The notes below the pieces were generated by a model. That model was not told where the DNA came from, ran no database searches, and worked only from the letters and a program-made list of their open reading frames with translations. The position numbers were made by a program, and so were the translations under genes. From Methylovirgula sp. HY1 (GTDB taxonomy: Bacteria; Pseudomonadota; Alphaproteobacteria; Rhizobiales; Beijerinckiaceae): a stretch of 64,000 nt of DNA. Shown here piece by piece: positions 54,814 to 63,685 of the stretch. Each line of letters starts with the position of its first letter. Position 1 is the first letter of the stretch. Location of the stretch: contig NZ_CP073764.1 in the NCBI RefSeq assembly GCF_019343105.1, positions 2,778,001 to 2,842,000 of the forward strand. The letters run 5' to 3'.

Positions 54814-55721
54814 TAGAAATAGCCCTCGCGCTTTTTCTTCTCCATCGAACCGGATTCATCATGATCGATCAATCGTCCCTGACGTTCCGAGGTGGTGGAG
54901 GCGCGCATTTCAGCGATAATATCGGTCAAAGTATCGGCGTCGGAGCGGATTGCGCCGGAGAGCGGATAGCAGCCGAGGGTGCGGAAGCGGACCTTTTCGA
55001 GCTGCGGCACCTCGCCGGGTGCGAGCGGCAGGCGCTCGTCGTCGACCATGATGAGCGTGCCATCGCGCTCGACGACTGGCCGCTCCTTGGCGAAATAAAG
55101 CGGCACGACGGGAATGTTTTCGGCAGCGACATAATCCCAGACGTCGAGCTCGGTCCAATTGGAGAGCGGAAAGACGCGCATCGACTCGCCTTTGGCGATC
55201 CTCGTGTTGAAGAGTCGCCAGAGCTCCGGGCGCTGATTGCGCGGATCCCAGACATGGCTTGCCGAACGGTGTGAAAAAATCCGTTCCTTGGCGCGGCTCT
55301 TCTCCTCGTCGCGGCGGGCACCGCCGAATGCCGCGTCGAAACCATATTGGTCGAGCGCCTGCCGCAGGCCTTCGGTTTTCATCACTTGCGTATGCAGCGC
55401 CGAGCCGGAGGCGATCGGGGAGATGCCGCGCGCGACACCCTCCTGATTGATATGCACGAGAAGCTCAAGTCCGAGCCGCGCGGCGGTGTCGTCGCGAAAG
55501 CGGATCATCTCCTTGAACTTCCACGTCGTATCGATGTGCAGAAGCGGAAACGGCAATTTCGAAGGATAGAAGGCCTTTTGCGCCACATGCAGCATGACGC
55601 TCGAATCCTTGCCGATCGAATAGAGCATCACCGGCCGTTCGAATTCCGCCGCGACTTCTCGGATAATGCTGATCGCCTCCGCCTCGAGAAGGCGGAGATG
55701 CGGCGATAGATGATTATTCAC
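54813..55721 (-). CDS. cysD: Sulfate adenylyltransferase small subunit
   Basis: CysD is the catalytic partner of CysN in ATP sulfurylase. The 302-aa product has the PP-loop-type motif [17 protein letters not shown], then [64 protein letters not shown] and [14 protein letters not shown]. Length matches the family. It is the first gene of the cysD-cysNC pair. No cysH, cysI or cysG is next to it; the upstream side holds a palindromic repeat and an IS. Confidence 0.96.
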   Translation of the reverse strand: MNNHLSPHLRLLEAEAISIIREVAAEFERPVMLYSIGKDSSVMLHVAQKAFYPSKLPFPLLHIDTTWKFKEMIRFRDDTAARLGLELLVHINQEGVARGISPIASGSALHTQVMKTEGLRQALDQYGFDAAFGGARRDEEKSRAKERIFSHRSASHVWDPRNQRPELWRLFNTRIAKGESMRVFPLSNWTELDVWDYVAAENIPVVPLYFAKERPVVERDGTLIMVDDERLPLAPGEVPQLEKVRFRTLGCYPLSGAIRSDADTLTDIIAEMRASTTSERQGRLIDHDESGSMEKKKREGYF

Positions 55722-55819
55722 AGATATATCTCGTATATCAGATTATTTCACGCCTAAGATGTGGCTTCATACCCCCGACGCCCCCATCATGCAACCTAAA
55801 ACCGCGTGCGTGCGGGGTC

Positions 55820-55936
55820 TTAGAGCGTTTTCCGACCGGATGATTCCATCCGGTCGGAAAACGCTGAAAATCAAAAGCCGGAGCCGATGTCTAAAATATC
55901 GGAAAAGTCGTCCAACTTTTCCGGAACATGCTCTAG
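55820..55936. repeat. Dispersed palindromic repeat, copy D (long form)
   Basis: TAGAGCGTTTTCCGACCGGA returns as CCGGTCGGAAAACGCT around GATTCCAT. A spacer (AAATCAAAAGCCGGAGC) leads to the second hairpin GGAAAAGT...ACTTTTCC, and the element ends GAACATGCTCTAG. The second IS copy begins right after this CTAG. Confidence 0.85.
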
Positions 55937-56005
55937 ACCGCGTTGACATTTAGGATTCCGGCTTGCGGGGAAATCTGATTCAAGCTCCTTTTCGGGGAGC
56001 GTCGG

Positions 56006-56380
56006 ATGTCGTCGGTTCGGTTGATGTTGAAAGACCACCAGTGGGAGCGGATGCAGCCGCATCTGCCTGGCAAGCGGAGTGATCCCGGCAGGACCGGCGC
56101 GAACAATCGGTTGTTTGTGGAGGCGATCCTGTGGCTCGCCAGAACGGGCGTCCCCTGGCGCGATCTGCCGGATTGCTTTGGCAATTGGAACAGTGTGTTC
56201 ATCCGCTTTTCCCGCTGGTCCAAAGACGGCGTGTGGGATCGGCTATTTACGGCAATGGCCGATGATCCGGACTTCGAATACATCATGATCGACTCCACCA
56301 TCGTCCGGGCGCACCAGCATGCGGCGGGCAAAAAAGGGGGCCTGAAGCTCGCGCGATCGGCCGTTCGCGGGGTGGCTTGA
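56006..56380 (+). CDS. IS5-family transposase, first frame (OrfA)
   Basis: Same 124-aa protein as in copy 1, with the first catalytic Asp in YIMIDSTIVRAH. A GGGGAG ribosome site precedes the ATG. A six-A run followed by G at 56330-56336 is the likely -1 frameshift site; shifted reading continues through EARAIGRSRGG into OrfB. Confidence 0.92.
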   Translation: MSSVRLMLKDHQWERMQPHLPGKRSDPGRTGANNRLFVEAILWLARTGVPWRDLPDCFGNWNSVFIRFSRWSKDGVWDRLFTAMADDPDFEYIMIDSTIVRAHQHAAGKKGGLKLARSAVRGVA

Positions 56381-56760
56381 CCACAAAAATCCATGCCGTC
56401 GTCGACGCGCTGGGTAACCCGTTGCGGTTTATTCTCACGCCTGGGCAGGCCAGCGATATCACCCAGGCCGAAGCTCTGATCGAAGGTCTGCCTGCCGAGC
56501 ATGTCCTTGGCGACAAGGGCTACGATGCAAAATCGCTGCGTGATGCCATCACCGAACAAGGCGCCGTCGCGGTGATCCCGCCCAGAACAACATCGCCCCA
56601 GGTCCATTGTGACTTCGCGCTCTATTGCGAGCGCAATCTGGTCGAGCGCTTCTTCCTGAAACTCAAGCATTTCAGGCGCATCGCGACACGCTACGAACAA
56701 ACGCCGCGAGCATTCCTCTCCATGCTATCCATCGTCGGCGCATTCATCTGGACACGCTGA
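56377..56760 (+). CDS. IS5-family transposase, second frame (OrfB)
   Basis: Same 127-aa C-terminal transposase half as in copy 1, with the second Asp in LGDKGYDAK and the Glu in NLVERFFLKLKHFRR. Both halves are undamaged, so this copy should be able to make active enzyme. Confidence 0.92.
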   Translation: MTTKIHAVVDALGNPLRFILTPGQASDITQAEALIEGLPAEHVLGDKGYDAKSLRDAITEQGAVAVIPPRTTSPQVHCDFALYCERNLVERFFLKLKHFRRIATRYEQTPRAFLSMLSIVGAFIWTR

Positions 56761-56773
56761 ATGTCAACGCGCT

Positions 56774-57334
56774 CTAGAGCCGCAGCGTCACGGCATTCGG
56801 CTTAAGCAGCAGCGGCAGACCCGCGGCGACGAGCACGACAGCGTCGCAGACGGATGCCAGCCTCTGGTTGAGCCGGCCCTGTGCGTCGCGAAAGGCCCGG
56901 CCGAGCGCGTTGTCCGGTACGATCCCGAAGCCGACTTCATTCGAAACAAAAGCGACCGGTCCGGCAAGCTCGGCCACACCAAGGGCTAGGGCCTCGCAAT
57001 GGGACTCGATATCTAGCGATCTCAGCATGAGATTGCTGAGCCAGAGCGTCAGACAGTCGACGACGATTATTTTATCTTCCGCAGCCTCGCGCCGGAGGAC
57101 GCGGGCGATATCGCTCTCTTCTTCGACCACCTGCCAAAGTGTCCCGCGATCGGCTCGGTGTCTGGCGATCCGCGTTGCCATTTCGGCATCGCCCGCAGCG
57201 GCGGTCGCGATCAGTACCGGCGTTTTGCCGGAATTTTCGGCCAGAGTTTGAGCATAGCGACTTTTGCCGGAGCGGGCGCCGCCGAGCACGAGAAAGCTGC
57301 GTAGTGGCTGCGGCATGGCGAATTCATCACTCAT
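56774..57334 (-). CDS. cobU: Adenosylcobinamide kinase / guanylyltransferase
   Basis: CobU (CobP) phosphorylates adenosylcobinamide and transfers GMP to it in vitamin B12 synthesis. The 186-aa product has the P-loop LVLGGARSGKSRYAQTLAE, then PVLIATAAAGDAEMATRIARHRADRG with the active-site His, VVDCLTLWLSNLML and AFVSNEVGFGIVPDNALGRAFRDAQG. ATG 57334 has GGAG at good spacing; the longer frame to 57547 is not supported. Its TAG stop coincides with the CTAG at the IS boundary. No other cob gene and no cobalamin riboswitch is visible nearby. Confidence 0.93.
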   Translation of the reverse strand: MSDEFAMPQPLRSFLVLGGARSGKSRYAQTLAENSGKTPVLIATAAAGDAEMATRIARHRADRGTLWQVVEEESDIARVLRREAAEDKIIVVDCLTLWLSNLMLRSLDIESHCEALALGVAELAGPVAFVSNEVGFGIVPDNALGRAFRDAQGRLNQRLASVCDAVVLVAAGLPLLLKPNAVTLRL

Positions 57335-57603
57335 AGCGTCTCCGACCGAGGCGTGGCCCAGCGCTTTGCGCGAGGTCGGCTCATAGAGGATCATCTCTTG
57401 TAGGACAGGAGGTGCCGCGGCCGCGACTCGTTTGTGTTTCCGCTTGCGAAAGCAGCGGCGCATCGCTCTCCGCCTCACGTCGGATCGCATGGAGGGCGAA
57501 CAAAATAGTCGGTTATGTCGGGTCAGCCCTGCGAAATCACCGGGCAAATTGGAAACCGACTCGTGGGGGCAATTGGGCGGATCGCTATGCGCCTCGCAAG
57601 AGT

Positions 57604-58449
57604 CTATTTGTCGGATAATTTAATTGCCGGCGAAAACTCTTCCCTGGGTATGGGGGGACAAAACCGCACCGCGAAGCCAATTTCGAACGTGCGCGTTACT
57701 TCGGCTAGATATCGACGCGGACCATTAAAGACAATATGGGCGGCAACAGGTGGGAGAATGGAGGCGGTGATCAGCGCATCGACTTGCGAAATGTTGATGA
57801 GCCTGCCTTTTCGTAACACACCCTTCTGATCTATGAAGGCACAGTTTTTGTTGTCTGGCTCGATCCTTGTGATTTGCTCTTTTACGGGCACAGCAGTTTG
57901 ATCAAAGCTGATGCCACGGGCGCCCGCCAAACCAGCAAGCTTAGTGCTCAGCATGCTCTTGCAATCGTGATCGACGGCGATTTGAAACCCTTCCAAATAT
58001 TGCGCAGCCAGCACGCCCTCGAAAGCGCCGAGTTGGTCAAGGTTGACGTGCATGGGTGTTCCCGCCTGAAGATCATCACATCTCTTAGCGGGGTCGCCGA
58101 CAGAGTCTGCATCATAAGCAAAACGCACTGCGTCCTTGCTGATCTCTGTCGTTTTGCATCCGATCGAGCGACCATTTTGCGTCGTGCATTTGCCTCGCAA
58201 TTCGATCTCGACCGCTGGCCCATAGGCGTAAAGCGACTCCAACATCGCTAAATCGCTCAGTGTGGTCAGAGGCGATGCGGCTCCGTCGAGATCGTCATAA
58301 ACCGGCTTAGCACCACGAACCTGCTTGCTTCTGCCGCGAACCGAAGGATGACCGTCGCGTCGTTGCCTCGAGTCCGGTTCACCTGGCACGATCGTGCCGT
58401 TATCGCTCAGATTCCAAATATTGAAACGATGGTTCGGCTGCTTGTTCAT
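57604..58449 (-). CDS. Tandem PilZ-like protein, paralogue 1
   Basis: This 281-aa soluble protein appears to hold two PilZ-like beta-barrel segments. The first has VEIELRGKCTTQNGRSIGCKTTEISKDAVRFAYDA; the second has VLRKGRLINISQVDALI and ends with RRYLAEVTRTFEIGFAVRF, a common end of rhizobial PilZ domains. The c-di-GMP motifs (RxxxR and [DN]xSxxG) are incomplete: only N-I-S survives in the second. It is probably a degenerate PilZ protein. It shares order and many residues with the next gene and has a unique basic insert near residues 30-50. The composition is somewhat A/T-richer than its paralogue. Confidence 0.6.
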   Translation of the reverse strand: MNKQPNHRFNIWNLSDNGTIVPGEPDSRQRRDGHPSVRGRSKQVRGAKPVYDDLDGAASPLTTLSDLAMLESLYAYGPAVEIELRGKCTTQNGRSIGCKTTEISKDAVRFAYDADSVGDPAKRCDDLQAGTPMHVNLDQLGAFEGVLAAQYLEGFQIAVDHDCKSMLSTKLAGLAGARGISFDQTAVPVKEQITRIEPDNKNCAFIDQKGVLRKGRLINISQVDALITASILPPVAAHIVFNGPRRYLAEVTRTFEIGFAVRFCPPIPREEFSPAIKLSDK

Positions 58450-58611
58450 GAGAGTTCTCTTCGGCAAGTGCGCTAGTTAACCGTTGGAGCACCTCGATCG
58501 CGTATGAAAAGGCGGATTATCAAAGCGATAATTCTCGCCCTGCTGTCGGCTTTGTGCGAGTGCAATCAAGCCCGCGAAAAATCGCGCCGCGGCGCGATTT
58601 AACAGGGCCTA

Positions 58612-59352
58612 TCAGTCTGAAAATTTGAGGGCATCGGATAAGCCTTCGGCCGAAATCAGGTTGGAGAATCGTGCCGCGAAGCCCATCTCGAAAGTGCGTG
58701 TGACTTCCGCTTGATGCCGCCGCGAGCCGCGGAAGATGATGCGACTGTTAACTGGCGGAACGATCCGCGCTTTGATCAAGGCATCGACCTGCGAGAGGTT
58801 AACGATGACACCCTGTCTCAACGTGCCGGTATGATCGAGGTAGCTGCAGCTTTTGATTTCCGGCTCGATCCTTTTGATGCTCGATTTGTCGACCACGGAC
58901 CCATCATCGAGACTAATGGCATGTTCCGCGGCGATGCGGGCGAGCTTGGTTCGCAGCATGGGCTTGCAGTCGTCATCGACAGCAACGCGAAACCCCTCCG
59001 GCTTTTTGGAGGCGACCACGCCACGGAAAGCCCCGATCTGATCGAGGTCGAGCTGCACGGCTGAGCCCGCGCGTATCTCGTTGGGTCGCTTGGCCGCAGG
59101 GTCGGCTGTTTGCGCGTCATAGACGAGATGGACCGCTTCCGAACTGATCATCGTCGTCTTGCAATTCGATGAGCCGCCGTTGGAGAAGGTGCAAGTTCCC
59201 CGCAACTCCGTCTCGATCAAGGGGCGATAGTCATAAAGCGCCATTAGGGCCACGAGATCTTCGACCTGGCGCGGGGACGCTGGTTCGTGCCCCGCCAAAT
59301 CACCCTCGGCGAGTTGCCAAATTTTGTAGCGATGTGTGGGTCGCTTGTTCAT
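58612..59352 (-). CDS. Tandem PilZ-like protein, paralogue 2
   Basis: The 246-aa paralogue of the preceding minus-strand gene shares MNKRPTHRYKIWQL at the start, IETELRGTCTFSNGGSSNCKTTMIS in the first barrel, VAVDDDCKPMLRTKLARI in the middle and LRQGVIVNLSQVDALI with QAEVTRTFEMGFAARF in the second barrel. The [DN]xSxxG motif is again only N-L-S. The pair arose by tandem duplication and has diverged. A cytosolic sensor role is likely; c-di-GMP binding is uncertain. ATG 59352 gives an N-terminus matching its paralogue. Confidence 0.6.
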   Translation of the reverse strand: MNKRPTHRYKIWQLAEGDLAGHEPASPRQVEDLVALMALYDYRPLIETELRGTCTFSNGGSSNCKTTMISSEAVHLVYDAQTADPAAKRPNEIRAGSAVQLDLDQIGAFRGVVASKKPEGFRVAVDDDCKPMLRTKLARIAAEHAISLDDGSVVDKSSIKRIEPEIKSCSYLDHTGTLRQGVIVNLSQVDALIKARIVPPVNSRIIFRGSRRHQAEVTRTFEMGFAARFSNLISAEGLSDALKFSD

Positions 59353-59586
59353 TGGAGGTCTCTCAAGCACAATCGACGGGAAGATCGTTGCGAGATTTCG
59401 GTCACTGCGAACCGCGCGGGTTCCGAGAAGTTATGTTCGAAGCATATCGTTGAAAAGTTAATGGAAAATCCGCGCAGGAGGTCGAAATGGCGGCTCCCCG
59501 GAAACGGCGTATTTTGGGTAAACGACCGAGAATGGTTTGACCGGCCGGCAGCCTGCATGCCTCTCGTCGGCGAGAGGATTGACGCG

Positions 59587-60666
59587 TCAGTCCAGGCGGG
59601 CGACGACGGCCAGGCGTTTAATTTCGCCGTGTTGATAGGCCTGCAAGAATGCGTTGTAGTTGCGGAAGGACACGCATCCATTGGATTGGCCGTTCGGGCC
59701 GAGCATATAGGTATGTGCGAGAAGACCTGTCCGTCCGAATATGCCGCCATTGCCGATGGGAATGAGGCGCAAAGCCCTCACCCCATGAAAGAGCGTTTCC
59801 CGGGGCTTGAGCTCATAGACATGCGGCGGCGTGGCTCCGCGCATGCGTTCGCCGACGTATCGCGGATCGTCCAACCGGCTGCCGAGCCCCGAGTGCGCCT
59901 CCAGTCGCGTTCCATCGGGCAGATAGACGGTATGCGCGGCGATATCGTAAACGGCGGTCTCTCTATCGTAAGGCAGAGACGCGCGGCCCGATACGACGCG
60001 GCGTGTAGAGCCAAGGACATTGTCTTCCGGCGCCGCATAGGCGAGGACCTGCCCGGAAGGCTGCCGTGCGCCGAAAAGCCGCTCGAAAAAGCCGGGCTTG
60101 TCGGGTTGCGCCGCGCGAATCGCGCGATGCCGCCGCGCGACCACGCGATTGGACGCCGGGGCCGGACTATGGCTTTCCGGCCAGGCGAATCCAGGCCGGT
60201 GCAAAGGCGGCAATGGCACGTTTTCAGAAAGTTCAGCAACCGTGGGCGTCGGTACCGGTGCCGGTATCGGCAAGATGTTTCGCGACGCGACGACCGCAGC
60301 GGGGACCGCCGGCGTCATCGCCACGAAATTCGCTCCGAGGGGGGAGCTTTTCGTCAGTGGAACCGGGGTATGACCCAAAGAATAGGTGGGATCGAGCAGC
60401 GCGATATAGGTATTCTGGGCGAGCTTGGGGGGCATCTTGCGCGGGTGCATCACCGCGGGGGCGGCCGGAGGCTTTACCGGAAGTGTTTTATCGACGGCTG
60501 GGGTGGCAGGGGCAGCGGCGGGGCGGGCGTATAAAAACAAGGCGCCCGCCAGCGCGCAGAACGCGAGAGCGAGAGCACCGGAAGCGGTCTGAGACAGGAA
60601 CTGACGCGAGAGTCCGCCACGATCGAATGGCATGAAATCATCTTGCGTACCAATGCCGTGTGTCAT
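59587..60666 (-). CDS. Membrane-anchored DUF2778 (Tlde1-like) protein
   Basis: The 359-aa product has an N-terminal membrane helix (ALALAFCALAGALFLYA), a long Pro/Ala-rich periplasmic region, and a C-terminal DUF2778 domain: AVYDIAAHTVYLPDGTRLEAHSGLG, HVYELKPRETLFHGVRALRLIP, and the L,D-transpeptidase-like catalytic segment LLAHTYMLGPNGQSNGCVSF with His, Ser-x-Gly-Cys. In Tlde1 toxins of Salmonella this domain cuts or exchanges peptidoglycan stem peptides. Here the fixed membrane anchor and lack of an immunity gene point to a housekeeping cell-wall role. ATG 60666 has GAGGCGA upstream. Confidence 0.8.
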   Translation of the reverse strand: MTHGIGTQDDFMPFDRGGLSRQFLSQTASGALALAFCALAGALFLYARPAAAPATPAVDKTLPVKPPAAPAVMHPRKMPPKLAQNTYIALLDPTYSLGHTPVPLTKSSPLGANFVAMTPAVPAAVVASRNILPIPAPVPTPTVAELSENVPLPPLHRPGFAWPESHSPAPASNRVVARRHRAIRAAQPDKPGFFERLFGARQPSGQVLAYAAPEDNVLGSTRRVVSGRASLPYDRETAVYDIAAHTVYLPDGTRLEAHSGLGSRLDDPRYVGERMRGATPPHVYELKPRETLFHGVRALRLIPIGNGGIFGRTGLLAHTYMLGPNGQSNGCVSFRNYNAFLQAYQHGEIKRLAVVARLD

Positions 60667-61021
60667 TCGCCTCGCTTTCGGATGCGGCCATGTCGCGCGC
60701 CTTTCGGTTTCACCAATGTTCACCGGTGGCGGAAGGCGCGTCTTGCTGGGGCTTCATTGGGGCCATTTTTAGTTAACTGCCGATTAAAATTATCATATTT
60801 GATTAGACAGGGTTCTGTGCCGAGGCATTGTGGCAAGCAAAGGACGGCCCGCGCGGCGGGCAAAATCGCTACTCGCCAAGCAGGCGACCGACGGTCCGGG
60901 ATTTGGCCGCGTCCCGCGCATGGACAAGGGCCGACGCTCTGGCCGGCGCATCATCGCCCCTTGACATGGCCGGCCCGCGCTCGCCACACCTGAGCAACGC
61001 CGTTTCCGCAAAGATCCGCTG
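60667..61021. other. Divergent region before the PotF-like gene
   Basis: No gene is supported in these 355 bp. An A/T-rich patch at about 60770-60808 is a likely promoter area for one or both flanking genes. Confidence 0.4.
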
Positions 61022-62122
61022 ATGAGACAGTTTTCAATTCTGCTCGGCATGATCCTGATTGGCGTGGCATGTGCCGGCATGAGCCGGCCGATGGCGCAGG
61101 AGCGCGTCGTCAATGTCTATAATTGGAGCGATTATATCGCGCCCAAAGTGCTCGAGGATTTCACCAAGAAGACCGGCATCAAGGTCGTTTACGACACCTA
61201 TGATTCCAACACGACATTGGAGACCAAGCTGCGCGCCGGCCAGACCGGTTATGACGTGGTCGTCCCCTCCGGCATTTTCCTCGAAAGACAGATCGAGGCG
61301 GGCATCTATCAAAAGCTCGATATGAGCAGGCTGCCACATGCGAGCGGACTCTGGCCGGAGGTCATGGCGCGCCTCGCCGTGCATGACCCCGGCAATCAAT
61401 ATGCCGTGGATTATATGTGGTTCACCACCGGCCTCGCCTTCAATGTCGACAAGGCCCGCGAGCGGCTGGGAAACATGCCGCTCGATTCCTGGGACATATT
61501 GTTCAATCCGCGGCTCTTGAAGAAATTCGCTGATTGCGGCGTCTATGTGCTCGATAGTCCCGAAGATCTCTTCGCCATCGCCCTGAACTATTTGAAGCTC
61601 AATCCGAATTCCAAGCGCATTGCCGATCTGCGCCGGGCCGGCGCGCTGCTGTCGACGATGCGGCGCTATGTCAAGAAATTCCAGTCGTCGGAATATATCA
61701 ATGCGCTGGCCAATGGCGACATTTGCCTGGCGGTTGCCCGGTCAGGCAATGCTTTCCAGGCGCGCGAGCGTGCGCGCGAGGCCGATAATGGCGTCGACAT
61801 CGGCTTTGTGGTGCCGAAGGAAGGCACATTGATGTCGCTCGATGCGCTCGCGATCCCCGCGGACGCGCCGCATGTCGATGCGGCCTATGCTTTCATTGAT
61901 TATCTCATGCGGCCGAAGATCGCCGCGCGCAACACCGATGCAACCGGTTTCGCCAATGGGGTCTTGGCTTCAAAACCCTTTGTCTCGTCCGAAATCCTCA
62001 ACAATCAAGCGATCTATCCAGATGCCGAGACGATGAAGCGGCTCTTCACCGTCACGATCCGTGATCGCATGGTGCAGCGATATGTGACGCGGGAATGGAC
62101 GCGAGCGAAGACCGGAAAGTAG
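61022..62122 (+). CDS. PotF/PotD-like polyamine-binding periplasmic protein
   Basis: This 366-aa protein has a signal peptide (SILLGMILIGVACAGM, cleavage near MAQE) and the polyamine-binding protein pattern: VVNVYNWSDYIAPKVLEDF, then YDSNTTLETKLRAGQTGYDVVVPSG, AVDYMWFTTGLAFNVDKARERLG, SPEDLFAIALNYLKLNPNS and GDICLAVARSGNAFQA. The Trp/Ser/Asp near the start and later Trp and Asp residues would hold the amine groups. ATP synthase-type permease or ATPase genes (potGHI) are absent from the window, so it is an orphan binding protein here. It is a single-gene unit. Confidence 0.92.
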   Translation: MRQFSILLGMILIGVACAGMSRPMAQERVVNVYNWSDYIAPKVLEDFTKKTGIKVVYDTYDSNTTLETKLRAGQTGYDVVVPSGIFLERQIEAGIYQKLDMSRLPHASGLWPEVMARLAVHDPGNQYAVDYMWFTTGLAFNVDKARERLGNMPLDSWDILFNPRLLKKFADCGVYVLDSPEDLFAIALNYLKLNPNSKRIADLRRAGALLSTMRRYVKKFQSSEYINALANGDICLAVARSGNAFQARERAREADNGVDIGFVVPKEGTLMSLDALAIPADAPHVDAAYAFIDYLMRPKIAARNTDATGFANGVLASKPFVSSEILNNQAIYPDAETMKRLFTVTIRDRMVQRYVTREWTRAKTGK

Positions 62123-62137
62123 AGGGATGCGATCTTT

Positions 62138-62153
62138 CTCCCGCTTGCGGGAG
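62138..62153 (+). terminator. Hairpin after the PotF-like gene
   Basis: CTCCCGC and GCGGGAG pair around TT, 15 bases after the stop. No T-run follows, so it is only a possible terminator. Confidence 0.4.
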
Positions 62154-62243
62154 GTATCGTGCAAAGCATGACGGATGAGGGGTGGCATAAATCCCAGGCG
62201 AATAAGAAGTCATGCGACGCCTCACCCGGCATGGTGGCCCCCC

Positions 62244-63671
62244 TCACCGAAACCGAAACGGCACGAAATCGCGCCGCTCCGGATCGACGACGAGCGGCCG
62301 GTCGATCGGTGGCGCGGCGCGCTGCAGACAATCGCCGCGTTCGCAGAGCCGGCAATTGACGCCGATCTGCGTGACCGGGCCGTTGCGCAGATCGAGTCCA
62401 TCGGCATAGATCACATCTTGCGCATAGGCGGCTTCGCAGCCGATGCCGAGCGCATAATGGCGCGGCGGCGCCGAATGGCTGCTGATCGCCTTGCTGGCTT
62501 GCCGGGCGACGCAAATATAACGGACGCCGTCGGGCATTTCGGCCATCTGAACCGAGGTGCGATCGCCGATCTCGAAGGCTTCGTGAACATTCCACAAGGG
62601 GCAGGTGCCGCCGAAGCGCGCGAATGGGAAGCGCGTCGAAGAATGCCGCTTGATAATATTACCGGCACGGTCGATGCGTACGAAATAGAAGGGCACGCCA
62701 CGCGCATTCGGCCTTTGCAGCGTCGAAAGCCTATGGCCCACTTGTTCGAAGCTCGTGCCGAACATATTGGCGAGCCGCTCGGCGTCATAGCGGGTGGCGC
62801 GGGCCGCTGCGAGGAAGCGCTCATAAGGCATCAGCAGAGCCGCGGCGAAATAATTGGAAAGCCCGATGCGGGTGATCGTCGCCGCGCTGGTCGATTTGAA
62901 AGCGGCTCCCTCGACGATCGTTTCGATTGCCTCTTCTTGTTCGAGAAGGCCGACCTGATAGGCGATCAGAAAGGTGCGGGTTGCCGGATCGAGCCCTTCA
63001 CGTAGCCAAAGAACGCGGCCGATCCGGTCGAAGCGGCGCATGAATCGCGACGCCGGTTCGACCCGTTCGGTTTCGACCCGCACCGCATGCTTGTCGAAAA
63101 GATAATCCGCAAGCCGTGCGCTCGGCGCGTCCTGGGCCACGATGATCTCTTCGGCCCGCTGTTCCGCGGCACGATCGAGGCCGTCGAAATAATTGGCGCG
63201 GTAATGAAAGAAATCGCGCACCTCTTCATAAGGCAGGAGCACCGCAGGGTCCTCGTCGGACCCGACCCGACCCGTGGAGACAGCCTCGTTCAAAACTTGG
63301 GTGCGCTCGTTGATTCGGCGGAAGGACAGGTGCAGATTTAAAAAGGCATGCGCGAACCAGGGCGTATTGGCCGCGATCGCCTTGAGATCCTGATTATTCG
63401 GCAGCACGCTGGCAAAGATCGGATCGGCCAGCGCCTCCTTCAGGTCATGCAGCAGATGTTCCGTGTCTTCCTGCGCGAATTCGGCGAGATCGATCGAGAA
63501 ACCCTGCGCCAGAGCGAGCAGAACCGGCGCCGTCATAGGCCGCTGATTGTTCTCGATCTGATTGAGATAGCTCGCAGAAATGCCGAGCCTCTCGGCGAAA
63601 GAGGCTTGGGTCAGGCTCTGGCTTTCGCGCAGCCGGCGGATTTGCGTTCCCGCAAAGAATTTTTGGCGCAT
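62244..63671 (-). CDS. Short-chain fatty acyl transcriptional regulator (ScfR, XRE family)
   Basis: The 475-aa product has an N-terminal XRE helix-turn-helix (IRRLRESQSLTQASFAERLGISASYLNQIENNQRP), a central IrrE-like DUF955 segment (RIGRVLWLREGLDPATRTFLIAYQVG) in which the usual HExxH motif is not seen, and a C-terminal ScfR domain with FGGTCPLWNVHEAFE and a Cys pair in GVNCRLCERGDCLQRAAPP. Relatives (PrpC/MccR/RamB) control propionate, methylcitrate or acetate metabolism and sense acyl-CoA. I start at ATG 63671; ATG 63686 lies inside a palindrome that may be its own operator. Confidence 0.9.
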   Translation of the reverse strand: MRQKFFAGTQIRRLRESQSLTQASFAERLGISASYLNQIENNQRPMTAPVLLALAQGFSIDLAEFAQEDTEHLLHDLKEALADPIFASVLPNNQDLKAIAANTPWFAHAFLNLHLSFRRINERTQVLNEAVSTGRVGSDEDPAVLLPYEEVRDFFHYRANYFDGLDRAAEQRAEEIIVAQDAPSARLADYLFDKHAVRVETERVEPASRFMRRFDRIGRVLWLREGLDPATRTFLIAYQVGLLEQEEAIETIVEGAAFKSTSAATITRIGLSNYFAAALLMPYERFLAAARATRYDAERLANMFGTSFEQVGHRLSTLQRPNARGVPFYFVRIDRAGNIIKRHSSTRFPFARFGGTCPLWNVHEAFEIGDRTSVQMAEMPDGVRYICVARQASKAISSHSAPPRHYALGIGCEAAYAQDVIYADGLDLRNGPVTQIGVNCRLCERGDCLQRAAPPIDRPLVVDPERRDFVPFRFR

Positions 63672-63685
63672 GGCCGTTTGTAACA

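Larger units (their letters stand above)
55937..56773 (+). mobile_element. IS5-family (IS427-like group) element, copy 2
   Basis: This 837-bp element is the same as copy 1 in length, termini and encoded proteins, in opposite orientation. CTAG flanks both ends. The left CTAG closes palindromic repeat D; the right CTAG includes the TAG stop codon of cobU, read on the minus strand. Identical proteins in the two copies indicate recent transposition or a recent duplication. Confidence 0.94.

Noticed and set aside
57335-57603. Possible cobalamin riboswitch upstream of cobU
   Set aside because: No B12-box-like sequence or multi-helix leader could be recognised by eye.
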